DNA of 64,000 nucleotides from Bugulina stolonifera. Taxonomy: Eukaryota; Bryozoa; Gymnolaemata; Cheilostomatida; Bugulidae. The notes beneath the pieces were generated by a model that was not told where the DNA came from, made no database searches, and saw nothing but the letters and a program-made list of their open reading frames with translations. The position numbers and the translations under genes were made by a program. Below are positions 10,176 through 23,742 of this stretch, piece by piece. Each line of letters begins with the position of its first letter. The first letter of the stretch is position 1. Location of the stretch: the NCBI GenBank assembly GCA_935421135.1, contig OW285193.1:2356001-2420000 (forward strand), written 5' to 3'.

Positions 10176-11870
10176 GTGCCAGACGCCAGTCACACGTACA
10201 CTGGCGTAACCTGCACTCCCTCCTAGGTACCCATGTATATGTTGAAGATTTGATGGCAAATTATGGTCACAGACATGACAATGTTCTGAACTGCGCCTCT
10301 CCGGATCTATTCACACTCGTTAGTTCTAAATAATTCCATTATAACCATGACTAAATCCACCTGTACTGGAAGAAGTTTAAACTTGCTACCAGATATCTAC
10401 ATCTCTTCAGTTTCCCATCAAAATGTAATGCATTATACTATTATACATGTAATATAACAGTAATACACTTCATCTGCAAGGAAATTGTTTTTTTTGAAAA
10501 GGGTAAATCTGTGAGATCATCTAGGCGTTAGCGTGGACGAGTCACATGTCGCCTACTGCCCTACAGTTCGGACAGTGGTGTCGCTGGTAGTACTCTGAAA
10601 ATCCCAATATTCAACTCCCTATCTACGCACACACACACTAGCCGGTATTAATTCGCTCTTCTCAACAGTACGTAGATGACTCTTTCTCGCTAGACCACGT
10701 CGTGTGTATAAATATTATTTGGCACAGTTCAAGTGACATTGTGGTTATAATGCGATCTGAAGTCTCCGTACGTCTCTGTCGTTGGTTGTTACGCCAAATG
10801 TAGGATAACTTTACGCATCAGCCTGGCTGGTTCAAACCCATTATATTTACCAGCAGCATTACTTGACTCGGTCGCTCGTTTCAGGAGGTGTACGGTGGTA
10901 GTTGTCTTCTTTTTTCTCCTTGTTCACACCTACATGTAGATTACCTTAAGCATTCGCGAACATACTGGGGACGGCATTGACCAAGGTCACTTCACGGTAA
11001 ATATCTGTCTTGCATATGACTGTTTCCACATCCCGGGGATGGCCGGCTAGGTATTGGCGACATCTCCGGTCTTGTAATGTGTTCCCGTGTATATTTCACA
11101 CCTATTCGCTCCAAAATACAAAATCCCATGGGTTTGGTGGACACAGAAATAGTCCAAATCACCAGACTGAGATTCAAGGTGTAGCATACAGATTAAAAGG
11201 TAAGCATGGGGACCTCAGATAATATTATAGTATCTGCGCCCTCACCTGCCTGTATCCACACTGAATCCAGCAATTAGTGTTCAAATCGCACATGCTATGG
11301 CCTACGGTCCAGACAGTGAGCTTCACTGCTGGTACTGTCATGATACGAACTAACATAATACAACTGCACTGAACCATGTTCAACCATGCATATGCTACAT
11401 AGGGCTGATGGAAGACCATGTTATTGGCAGATTCACCTATGCAACCCGGTGTTTTCGCTTAACAAATTCAATGGTGTTTATACATGACTTACCCAAAGAG
11501 AGTCTGTTAATCCATATACTTCATGATACTGTGTTCTCTGGCCAGTTCAATCATCATGGTTTCAATATAATAATCCAGCCGCCGGTGGAGGGCATACTAA
11601 CTACAATGATATTCTTACTTTTTGGCATTGTTGACTTGATGCAGTTATTTGTAAGAAATGTAACAATTATTGTCTGATTACCGCGGCGTTTCCAAGCATA
11701 ATAATATGTAACTGGCTGCGGAAACAGCGCTTGTACATGAACGTAACTGGCAACTCGCTCATTGAGCATGTGTCTATGCAGGAGTTGTTTCAAGCAGTTG
11801 TGTGTGTAGGGCTGCCGGTTCGGTAGGAGTTGTGTTCTCTATTCAAAGCTTGCCAATTTCAAAACGAGCT
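10176..11870 (+). repeat. Satellite unit U7, type B (1695 bp)
   Basis: Type B and directly after another type B unit (U6). This B-B junction marks the boundary between the two trimer copies. Confidence 0.97.
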
Positions 11871-13565
11871 GTGCCAGACGCCAGTCACACGTACACTGAC
11901 GTAACCTGCATTCCTTCCTAGGTACCCATGTATATGTTGAAGATTCGATGGCAAATTATGGCCACGGACATGACAATGTTCTGAACTGCGCCTCTCCGGA
12001 TCTATTCACACTCGTTAGTTCTAAATAATTCCATTATAACCATGACCAAATCCACCTGTACCGGAAGAAGTGTGAACTTGCTTCCAGATATCTACATCTC
12101 TTCAATTGCTCATCAAAATGTAATGCATTATTCTATTATACATGTAATATAGCAGTAATACACTTCATCTGTAAGGAAATTGTTTTCTTTGAAAAGGGTA
12201 AATCTGTGAGATCGTCTAGGCGTTAGCGTGGACGAGTCCCATGTCGCCTACTGCCCTACAGTTCGGACAGTGGTGTCGCTGGTGGTACTCTGAAAATCCC
12301 AATATTCAATTCCCTATCTACGCACACACACACTAGCCGGTATTAATTCGCTCTTCTCAACAGTACGTAGATGACTATTTCTCGCTAGACCACGTCGTGT
12401 GTATAAATATTATTTTGCACAGTTCAAGTGACATTGTGGTTATAATGCGATCTGAAGTCTCCGTACGTCTCTGTCGGTGGTTGTTACGCCAAATATAGGA
12501 TAACTTTACGCATCGGCCTGGCTGGTTCAAACCCATTATATTTACCAGTAGCATTACTTGACTCGGTCGCTCCTTTCAGGAGGTGTACGGTGGTAGTTGT
12601 CTTCTCTTTTCTCCACGTTTACACCTACATGTAGATTACCTTAAGCATTCGCGAACATACTGGGGACGGCAATGACCGAGGTCGCTTCACGGTAAATATC
12701 TGTCCTGCATGTGACTGTTTCCACATCCCGGGGACGGCCGGCTAGGTATTGGCGACATCTCCGCCCTTGTAATGTGTTCCCGTGTATATTTCACACCTGT
12801 TCGCTCCAAAATACAAAATCCCATGGGTTTGGTGGACACAGAAATAGTCCAAATCACCAGACTGAGATTCAAGGTGTAGCATACAGATTAAAAGGTAAGC
12901 ATGGGGACCTCAGATAATATTATAGTATCTGCGCCCTCACCTGCCTGTATCCACACTGAATCCAGCAATTAGTGTTCAAATCGCACATGCTATGGCCTAC
13001 GGTCCAGACAGTGAGCTTCACTGCTGGTACTGTCATGATACGAACTAACATAATACAACTGCACTGAACCATGTTCAACCATGCATATGCTACATAGGGC
13101 TGATGGAAGACCATGTTATTGGCGGATTCACCTATGCAACCCGGTGTTTTCGCTTGACAAATTCAATGGTGTTTATACATGACTTACCCAAAGAGAGTCT
13201 GTTAATCCGTATACTCTATGATACTGTATTCTCTGGCCAGTTCAATCATCATGGTTTCAATATAATAATCCAGCCGCCAGTAGAGGGCATACTAACTACA
13301 ATGATATTCTTACTTTTTGGCATTGTTGACTTGATGCAGTTATTTGTAAGAAATGTAACAATTATTGTCTGATTAACGCGGCGTTTCCAAGCATAATAAT
13401 ATGTAACTGGCTGCGGAAACAGCGCTTGTACATGAACGTAACTGGCAACTCGCTCATTGAGCATGTGTCTATGCAGGAGTTGTTTCAAGCAGTTGTGTGT
13501 GTAGGGCTGCCGGTTCGGTAGGAGTTGTGTTCTCTATTCAAAGCTTGCCAATTTCAAAACGAGCT
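11871..13565 (+). repeat. Satellite unit U8, type A variant (1695 bp)
   Basis: Carries the CACCTGTTCG variant (G at 12799) shared only with U5. At 13487 it has the common A where U5 has its private G. Confidence 0.97.
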
Positions 13566-15260
13566 GTGCCAGACGCCAGTCACACGTACACTGGCGTAAC
13601 CTGCACTCCCTCCTAGGTACCCATGTATATGTTGAAGATTTGATGGCAAATTATGGTCACAGACATGACAATGTTCTGAACTGCGCCTCTCCGGATCTAT
13701 TCACACTCGTTAGTTCTAAATAATTCCATTATAACCATGACTAAATCCACCTGTACTGGAAGAAGTTTAAACTTGCTACCAGATATCTACATCTCTTCAG
13801 TTTCCCATCAAAATGTAATGCATTATACTATTATACATGTAATATAACAGTAATACACTTCATCTGCAAGGAAATTGTTTTTTTTGAAAAGGGTAAATCT
13901 GTGAGATCATCTAGGCGTTAGCGTGGACGAGTCACATGTCGCCTACTGCCCTACAGTTCGGACAGTGGTGTCGCTGGTAGTACTCTGAAAATCCCAATAT
14001 TCAACTCCCTATCTACGCACACACACACTAGCCGGTATTAATTCGCTCTTCTCAACAGTACGTAGATGACTCTTTCTCGCTAGACCACGTCGTGTGTATA
14101 AATATTATTTGGCACAGTTCAAGTGACATTGTGGTTATAATGCGATCTGAAGTCTCCGTACGTCTCTGTCGTTGGTTGTTACGCCAAATGTAGGATAACT
14201 TTACGCATCAGCCTGGCTGGTTCAAACCCATTATATTTACCAGCAGCATTACTTGACTCGGTCGCTCGTTTCAGGAGGTGTACGGTGGTAGTTGTCTTCT
14301 TTTTTCTCCTTGTTCACACCTACATGTAGATTACCTTAAGCATTCGCGAACATACTGGGGACGGCATTGACCAAGGTCACTTCACGGTAAATATCTGTCT
14401 TGCATATGACTGTTTCCACATCCCGGGGATGGCCGGCTAGGTATTGGCGACATCTCCGGTCTTGTAATGTGTTCCCGTGTATATTTCACACCTATTCGCT
14501 CCAAAATACAAAATCCCATGGGTTTGGTGGACACAGAAATAGTCCAAATCACCAGACTGAGATTCAAGGTGTAGCATACAGATTAAAAGGTAAGCATGGG
14601 GACCTCAGATAATATTATAGTATCTGCGCCCTCACCTGCCTGTATCCACACTGAATCCAGCAATTAGTGTTCAAATCGCACATGCTATGGCCTACGGTCC
14701 AGACAGTGAGCTTCACTGCTGGTACTGTCATGATACGAACTAACATAATACAACTGCACTGAACCATGTTCAACCATGCATATGCTACATAGGGCTGATG
14801 GAAGACCATGTTATTGGCAGATTCACCTATGCAACCCGGTGTTTTCGCTTAACAAATTCAATGGTGTTTATACATGACTTACCCAAAGAGAGTCTGTTAA
14901 TCCATATACTTCATGATACTGTGTTCTCTGGCCAGTTCAATCATCATGGTTTCAATATAATAATCCAGCCGCCGGTGGAGGGCATACTAACTACAATGAT
15001 ATTCTTACTTTTTGGCATTGTTGACTTGATGCAGTTATTTGTAAGAAATGTAACAATTATTGTCTGATTACCGCGGCGTTTCCAAGCATAATAATATGTA
15101 ACTGGCTGCGGAAACAGCGCTTGTACATGAACGTAACTGGCAACTCGCTCATTGAGCATGTGTCTATGCAGGAGTTGTTTCAAGCAGTTGTGTGTGTAGG
15201 GCTGCCGGTTCGGTAGGAGTTGTGTTCTCTATTCAAAGCTTGCCAATTTCAAAACGAGCT
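13566..15260 (+). repeat. Satellite unit U9, type B (1695 bp)
   Basis: Type B, like U6. Last pure type B unit in the window; from U14 on, type D carries a B-like 5' half. Confidence 0.97.
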
Positions 15261-16956
15261 GTGCCAGACGCCAGTCACACGTACACTGACGTAACCTGCA
15301 TTCCTTCCTAGGTACCCATGTATATGTTGAAGATTCGATGGCAAATTATGGCCACGGACATGACAATGTTCTGAACTGCGCCTCTCCGGATCTATTCACA
15401 CTCGTTAGTTCTAAATAATTCCATTATAACCATGACCAAATCCACCTGTACCGGAAGAAGTGTGAACTTGCTTCCAGATATCTACATCTCTTCAATTGCT
15501 CATCAAAATGTAATGCATTATTCTATTATACATGTCATATAGCAGTAATACACTTCATCTGTAAGGAAATTGTTTTCTTTGAAAAGGGTAAATCTGTGAG
15601 ATCGTCTAGGCGTTAGCGTGGACGAGTCCCATGTCGCCTACTGCCCTACAGTTCGGACAGTGGTGTCGCTGGTGGTACTCTGAAAATCCCAATATTCAAT
15701 TCCCTATCTACGCACACACACACTAGCCGGTATTAATTCGCTCTTCTCAACAGTACGTAGATGACTATTTCTCGCTAGACCACGTCGTGTGTATAAATAT
15801 TATTTTGCACAGTTCAAGTGACATTGTGGTTATAATGCGATCTGAAGTCTCCGTACGTCTCTGTCGGTGGTTGTTACGCCAAATATAGGATAACTTTACG
15901 CATCGGCCTGGCTGGTTCAAACCCATTATATTTACCAGTAGCATTACTTGACTCGGTCGCTCCTTTCAGGAGGTGTACGGTGGTAGTTGTCTTCTCTTTT
16001 CTCCACGTTTACACCTACATGTAGATTACCTTAAGCATTCGCGAACATACTGGGGACGGCAATGACCGAGGTCGCTTCACGGTAAATATCTGTCCTGCAT
16101 GTGACTGTTTCCACATCCCGGGGACGGCCGGCTAGGTATTGGCGACATCTCCGGTCTTGTAATGTGTTCCCGTGTATATTTCACACCTATTCGCTCCAGA
16201 ATACAAAATCCCATGGGTTTGGTGGACACAGAAATAGTCCAAATCACCAGACTGAGATTCAAGGTGTAGCATACAGATTAAAAGGTAAGCATGGGGACCT
16301 CAGATAATATTATAGTATCTGTGCCCTCACCTGCCTGTATCCAGACTGAATCCAGCAATTAGTGTTACAAATCGCACATGCTATGGCCTACGGTCCAGAC
16401 AGTGAGCTTCACTGCTGGTACTGTCATGATACGAACTAACATAATACAACTGCACTGAACCATGTTCAACCATGCATATGCTACATAGGGCTGATGGAAG
16501 ACCATGTTATTGGCAGATTCACCTATGCAACCCGGTGTTTTCGCTTAACAAATTCAATGGTGTTTATACATGACTTACCCAAAGAGAGTCTGTTAATCCA
16601 TATACTTCATGATACTGTGTTCTCTGGCCAGTTCAATCATCATGGTTTCAATATAATAATCCAGCCGCCGGTGGAGGGCATACTAACTACAATGATATTC
16701 TTACTTTTTGGCATTGTTGACTTGATGCAGTTATTTGTAAGAAATGTAACAATTATTGTCTGATTACCGCGGCGTTTCCAAGCATAATAATATGTAACTG
16801 GCTGCGGAAACAGCGCTTGTACATGAACGTAACTGGCAACTCGCTCATTGAGCATGTGTCTATGCAGGAGTTGTTTCAAGCAGTTGTGTGTGTAGGGCTG
16901 CCGGTTCGGTAGGAGTTGTGTTCTCTATTCAAAGCTTGCCAATTTCAAAACGAGCT
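15261..16956 (+). repeat. Satellite unit U10, A/F-like chimera (1696 bp)
   Basis: The 5' half is type A (TGTGAAC, ACCGAGGTCG, and C at 16125 in GGGACGG). From 16154 it switches to the CCGGTCTTG, CTCCAGAATAC, single-A-insertion and CCGGTGGAGGG marks of type F, but without F's ATAAGTGAC. The switch lies between 16125 and 16154. C at 15536 is private. Confidence 0.95.
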
Positions 16957-18651
16957 GTGCCAGACGCCAGTCACACGTACACTGACGTAACCTGCATTCC
17001 TTCCTAGGTACCCATGTATATGTTGAAGATTCGATGGCAAATTATGGCCACGGACATGACAATGTTCTGAACTGCGCCTCTCCGGATCTATTCACACTCG
17101 TTAGTTCTAAATAATTCCATTATAACCATGACCAAATCCACCTGTACCGGAAGAAGTTTGAACTTGCTTCCAGATATCTACATCTCTTCAATTGCTCATC
17201 AAAATGTAATGCATTATTCTATTATACATGTAATATAGCAGTAATACACTTCATCTGTAAGGAAATTGTTTTCTTTGAAAAGGGTAAATCTGTGAGATCG
17301 TCTAGGCGTTAGCGTGGACGAGTCCCATGTCGCCTACTGCCCTACAGTTCGGACAGTGGTGTCGCTGGTGGTACTCTGAAAATCCCAATATTCAATTCCC
17401 TATCTACGCACACACACACTAGCCGGTATTAATTCGCTCTTCTCAACAGTACGTAGATGACTATTTCTAGCTAGACCACGTCGTGTGTATAAATATTATT
17501 TTGCACAGTTCAAGTGACATTGTGGTTATAATGCGATCTGAAGTCTCCGTACGTCTCTGTCGGTGGTTGTTACGCCAAATATAGGATAACTTTACGCATC
17601 GGCCTGGCTGGTTCAAACCCATTATATTTACCAGTAGCATTACTTGACTCGGTCGCTCCTTTCAGGAGGTGTACGGTGGTAGTTGTCTTCTCTTTTCTCC
17701 ACGTTTACACCTACATGTAGATTACCTTAAGCATTCGCGAACATACTGGGGACGGCAATGACCGAGGTCGCTTCACGGTAAATATCTGTCCTGCATGTGA
17801 CTGTTTCCACATCCCGGGGACGGCCGGCTAGGTATTGGCGACATCTCCGCCCTTGTAATGTGTTCCCGTGTATATTTCACACCTATTCGCTCCAAAATAC
17901 AAAATCCCATGGGTTTGGTGGACACAGAAATAGTCCAAATCACCAAACTGAGATTCAAGGTGTAGCATACAGATTAAAAGGTAAGCATGGGGACCTCAGA
18001 TAATATTATAGTATCTGCGCCCTCACCTGCCTGTATCCACACTGAATCCAGCAATTAGTGTTCAAATCGCACATGCTATGGCCTACGGTCCAGACAGTGA
18101 CCTTCACTGCTGGTACTGTCATGATACGAACTAACATAATACAACTGCACTGAACCATGTTCAACCATGCATATGCTACATAGGGCTGATGGAAGACCAT
18201 GTTATTGGCAGATTCACCTATGCAACCCGGTGTTTTCGCTTAACAAATTCAATGGTGTTTATACATGACTTACCCAAAGAGAGTCTGTTAATCCATATAC
18301 TTCATGATACTGTGTTCTCTGGCCAGTTCAATCATCATGGTTTCAATATAATAATCCAGCCGCCAGTAGAGGGCATACTAACTACAATGATATTCTTACT
18401 TCTTGGCATTGTTGACTTGATGCAGTTATTTGTAAGAAATGTAACAATTATTGTCTGATTACCGCGGCGTTTCCAAGCATAATAATATGTAACTGGCTGC
18501 GGAAACAGCGCTTGTACATGAACGTTACTGGCAACTCGCTCATTGAGCATGTGTCTATGCAGGAGTTGTTTCAAGCAGTTGTGTGTGTAGGGCTGCCGGT
18601 TCGGTAGGAGTTGTGTTCTCTATTCAAAGCTTGCCAATTTCAAAACGAGCT
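16957..18651 (+). repeat. Satellite unit U11, type E (1695 bp)
   Basis: Type E has an A-like 5' half (but AGTTTGAAC), then GTGACCTTCACTG, CATATACTTCATG, CTTCTTGGC, ATTACCG and ACGTTACTGG. A at 17469 and A at 17946 are private. Confidence 0.97.
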
Positions 18652-20346
18652 GTGCCAGACGCCAGTCACACGTACACTGACGTAACCTGCATTCCTTCCT
18701 AGGTACCCATGTATATGTTGAAGATTCGATGGCAAATTATGGCCACAGACATGACAATGTTCTGAACTGCGCCTCTCCGGATCTATTCACACTCGTTAGT
18801 TCTAAATAATTCCATTATAACCATGACCAAATCCACCTGTACCGGAAGAAGTTTGAACTTGCTTCCAGATATCTACATCTCTTCAATTGCTCATCAAAAT
18901 GTAATGCATTATTCTATTATACATGTAATATAGCAGTAATACACTTCATCTGTAAGGAAATTGTTTTCTTTGAAAAGGGTAAATCTGTGAGATCGTCTAG
19001 GCGTTAGCGTGGACGAGTCCCATGTCGCCTACTGCCCTACAGTTCGGACAGTGGTGTCGCTGGTGGTACTCTGAAAATCCCAATATTCAATTCCCTATCT
19101 ACGCACACACACACTAGCCGGTATTAATTCGCTCTTCTCAACAGTACGTAGATGACTATTTCTCGCTAGACCACGTCGTGTGTATAAATATTATTTTGCA
19201 CAGTTCAAGTGACATTGTGGTTATAATGCGATCTGAAGTCTCCGTACGTCTCTGTCGGTGGTTGTTACGCCAAATATAGGATAACTTTACGCATCGGCCT
19301 GGCTGGTTCAAACCCATTATATTTACCAGTAGCATTACTTGACTCGGTCGCTCCTTTCAGGAGGTGTACGGTGGTAGTTGTCTTCTCTTTTCTCCACGTT
19401 TACACCTACATGTAGATTACCTTAAGCATTCGCGAACATACTGGGGACGGCAATGACCGAGGTCGCTTCACGGTAAATATCTGTCCTGCATGTGACTGTT
19501 TCCACATCCCGGGGACGGCCGGCTAGGTATTGGCGACATCTCCGCCCTTGTAATGTGTTCCCGTGTATATTTCACACCTATTCGCTCCAAAATACAAAAT
19601 CCCATGGGTTTGGTGGACACAGAAATAGTCCAAATCACCAGACTGAGATTCAAGGTGTAGCATACAGATTAAAAGGTAAGCATGGGGACCTCAGATAATA
19701 TTATAGTATCTGCGCCCTCACCTGCCTGTATCCACACTGAATCCAGCAATTAGTGTTCAAATCGCACATGCTATGGCCTACGGTCCAGACAGTGACCTTC
19801 ACTGCTGGTACTGTCATGATACGAACTAACATAATACAACTGCACTGAACCATGTTCAACCATGCATATGCTACATAGGGCTGATGGAAGACCATGTTAT
19901 TGGCAGATTCACCTATGCAACCCGGTGTTTTCGCTTAACAAATTCAATGGTGTTTATACATGACTTACCCAAAGAGAGTCTGTTAATCCATATACTTCAT
20001 GATACTGTGTTCTCTGGCCAGTTCAATCATCATGGTTTCAATATAATAATCCAGCCGCCAGTAGAGGGCATACTAACTACAATGATATTCTTACTTCTTG
20101 GCATTGTTGACTTGATGCAGTTATTTGTAAGAAATGTAACAATTATTGTCTGATTACCGCGGCGTTTCCAAGCATAATAATATGTAACTGGCTGCGGAAA
20201 CAGCGCTTGTACATGAACGTTACTGGCAACTCGCTCATTGAGCATGTGTCTATGCAGGAGTTGTTTCAAGCAGTTGTGTGTGTAGGGCTGCCGGTTCGGT
20301 AGGAGTTGTGTTCTCTATTCAAAGCTTGCCAATTTCAAAACGAGCT
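18652..20346 (+). repeat. Satellite unit U12, type E (1695 bp)
   Basis: Type E, with GCCACAGAC near position 93 where U11 and the later E units have GCCACGGAC. Confidence 0.97.
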
Positions 20347-22046
20347 GTGCCAGACGCCAGTCACACGTACACTGACGTAACCTGCATTCCTTCCTAGGTA
20401 CCCATGTATATGTTGAAGATTCGATGGCAAATTATGGCCACAGACATGACAATGTTCTGAACTGCGCCTCTCCGGATCTATTCACACTCGTTAGTTCTAA
20501 ATAATTCCATTATAACCATGACCAAATCCACCTGTACCGGAAGAAGTTTGAACTTGCTACCAGATATCTACATCTCTTCAATTGCCCATCAAAATGTAAT
20601 GCATTATGCTATTATACATGTACGTAATATAGCAGTAATACACTTCATCTGTAAGGAAATTGTTTTCTTTGAAAAGGGTAAATCTGTGAGATCGTCTAGG
20701 CGTTAGCGTGGACGAGTCCCATGTCGCCTACTGCCCTACAGTTCGGACAGTGGTGTCGCTGGTGGTACTCTGAAAATCCCAATATTCAATTCCCTATCTA
20801 CGCACACACACACTAGCCGGTATTAATTCGCTCTTCTCAACAGTACGTAGATGACTCTTTCTCGCTAGACCACGTCGTGTGTATAAATATTATTTTGCAC
20901 AGTTCAAGTGACATTGTGGTTATAATGCGATCTGAAGTCTCCGTACGTCTCTGTCGGTGGTTGTTACGCCAAATATAGGATAACTTTACGCATCGGCCTG
21001 GCTGGTTCAAACCCATTATATTTACCAGTAGCATTACTTGACTCGGTCGCTCCTTTCAGGAGGTGTACGGTGGTAGTTGTCATCTCTTTTCTCCACGTTT
21101 ACACCTACATGTAGATTACCTTAAGCATTCGCGAACATACTGGGGACGGCAATGACCAAGGTCACCTCACGGTAAATATCTGTCCTGCATGTGACTGTTT
21201 CCACATCCCGGGGACGGCCGGCTAGGTATTGGCGACATCTCCGCCCTTGTAATGTGTTCCCGTGTATATTTCACACCTATTTGCTCCAAAATACAAAATC
21301 CCATGGGTTTGGTGGACACAGAAATAGTCCAAATCACCAGACTGAGATTCAAGGTGTAGCATACAGATTAAAAGGTAAGCATGGGGACCTCAGATAATAT
21401 TATATTATCTGTGCCCTCACCTGCCTGTATCCAGACTGAATCCAGCAATTAGTGTTACAAATCGCACGTGCTATGGCCTACGGTCCAGACAGTGAGCTTC
21501 ACTGCTGGTACTGTCATGGTACCAAATAACATAATACAACTGCACTGAACCAAGTTCAACCATGCATATGCTACATAGGGCTGATGGAAGACCATGTTAT
21601 TGGCGGATTCACCTATGCAACCCGGTGTTTTCGCTTGACAAATTCAATGGTGTTTATACATGACTTACCCAAAGAGAGTCTGTTAATCCGTATACTCTAT
21701 GATACTGTATTCTCTGGCCAGTTCAATCATCATGGTTTCAATATAATAATCCAGCCGCCAGTAGAGGGCATACTAACTACAATGATATTCTTACTTTTTG
21801 GCATTGTTGACTTGATGCAGTTATTTGTAAGAAATGTAACAATTATTGTCTGATTAACGCGGCGTTTCCAAGCATAATAATATGTAACTGGCTGCGGAAA
21901 CAGCGCTTGTACATGAACGTAACTGGCAACTCGCTCATTGAGCATGTGTCTATGCAGGAGTTGTTTCAAGCAGTTGTGTGTGTAGGGCTGCCGGTTCGGT
22001 AGGAGTTGTGTTCTCTATTCAAAGCTTGCCAATTTCAAAACGAGCT
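20347..22046 (+). repeat. Satellite unit U13, type C (1700 bp)
   Basis: Carries both insertions and the type C marks of U3, about 17 kb away, but has G where U3 has its private C at 3960. Confidence 0.97.
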
Positions 22047-23742
22047 GTGCCAGACGCCAGTCACACGTACACTGGCGTAACCTGCACTCCCTCCTAGGTA
22101 CCCATGTATATGTTGAAGATTTGATGGCAAATTATGGTCACAGACATGACAATGTTCTGAACTGCGCCTCTCCGGATCTATTCACACTCGTTAGTTCTAA
22201 ATAATTCCATTATAACCATGACTAAATCCACCTGTACTGGAAGAAGTTTAAACTTGCTACCAGATATCTACATCTCTTCAGTTTCCCATCAAAATGTAAT
22301 GCATTATACTATTATACATGTAATATAACAGTAATACACTTCATCTGCAAGGAAATTGTTTTTTTTGAAAAGGGTAAATCTGTGAGATCATCTAGGCGTT
22401 AGCGTGGACGAGTCACATGTCGCCTACTGCCCTACAGTTCGGACAGTGGTGTCGCTGGTAGTACTCTGAAAATCCCAATATTCAACTCCCTATCTACGCA
22501 CACACACACTAGCCGGTATTAATTCGCTCTTCTCAACAGTACGTAGATGACTCTTTCTCGCTAGACCACGTCGTGTGTATAAATATTATTTGGCACAGTT
22601 CAAGTGACATTGTGGTTATAATGCGATCTGAGGTCTCCGTACGTCTCTGTCGTTGGTTGTTACGCCAAATGTAGGATAACTTTACGCATCAGCCTGGCTG
22701 GTTCAAACCCATTATATTTACGAGCAGCATTACTTGACTCGGTCGCTCGTTTCAGGAGGTGTACGGTGGTAGTTGTCTTCTTTTTTCTCCTTGTTCACAC
22801 CTACATGTAGATTACCTTAAGCATTCGCGAACATACTGGGGACGGCATTGACCAAGGTCACTTCACGGTAAATATCTGTCTTGCATATGACTGTTTCCAC
22901 ATCCCGGGGATGGCCGGCTAGGTATTGGCGACATCTCCGGTCTTGTAATGTGTTCCCGTGTATATTTCACACCTATTCGCTCCAGAATACAAAATCCCAT
23001 GGGTTTGGTGGACACAGAAATAGTCCAAATCACCAGACTGAGATTCAAGGTGTAGCATACAGATTAAAAGGTAAGCATGGGGACCTCAGATAATATTATA
23101 GTATCTGTGCCCTCACCTGCCTGTATCCAGACTGAATCCAGCAATTAGTGTTACAAATCGCACATGCTATGGCCTACGGTCCAGACAGTGAGCTTCACTG
23201 CTGGTACTGTCATGATACGAACTAACATAATACAACTGCACTGAACCAAGTTCAACCATGCATATGCTACATGGGGCTGATGGAAGACCATGTTATTGGC
23301 GGATTCACCTATGCAACCCGGTGTTTTCGCTTAACAAATTCAATGGTGTTTATACATGACTTACCCAAAAAGAGTCTGTTAATCCGTATACTCTATGATA
23401 CTGTGTTCTCTGGCCAGTTCAATCATCATGGTTTCAATATAATAATCCAGCCGCCAGTAGAGGGCATACTAACTACAATGATATTCTTACTTCTTGGCAT
23501 TGTTGACTTGATGCAGTTATTTGTAAGAAATGTAACAATTATTGTCTGATTACCGCGGCGTTTCCAAGCATAATAATATGTAACTGGCTGCGGAAACAGC
23601 GCTTGTACATGAACGTTACTGGCAACTCGCTCATTGAGCATGTGTCTATGCAGGAGTTGTTTCAAGCAGTTGTGTGTGTAGGGCTGCCGGTTCGGTAGGA
23701 GTTGTGTTCTCTATTCAAAGCTTGCCAATTTCAAAACGAGCT
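22047..23742 (+). repeat. Satellite unit U14, type D (1696 bp)
   Basis: Type D has a B-like 5' half, then CTCCAGAATAC, the single-A insertion, CCAAGTTCAACC, CTACATGGGGCTG, CCCAAAAAGAG and CTTCTTGGC. D-specific G at 22722 (TTACGAGC). It carries G at 22632 (TGAGGTCTCC), shared with U16 and U22. Confidence 0.97.

Larger units (their letters stand above)
5091..15260 (+). repeat. Two copies of a B-A-B trimer, period 5,085 bp
   Basis: U4-U6 and U7-U9 have the same type order. Both middle units carry the rare CACCTGTTCG variant found nowhere else. The one difference I noticed is G at 8402 against A at 13487, exactly 5,085 bases apart. This reads as a recent three-monomer tandem duplication. Confidence 0.9.
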
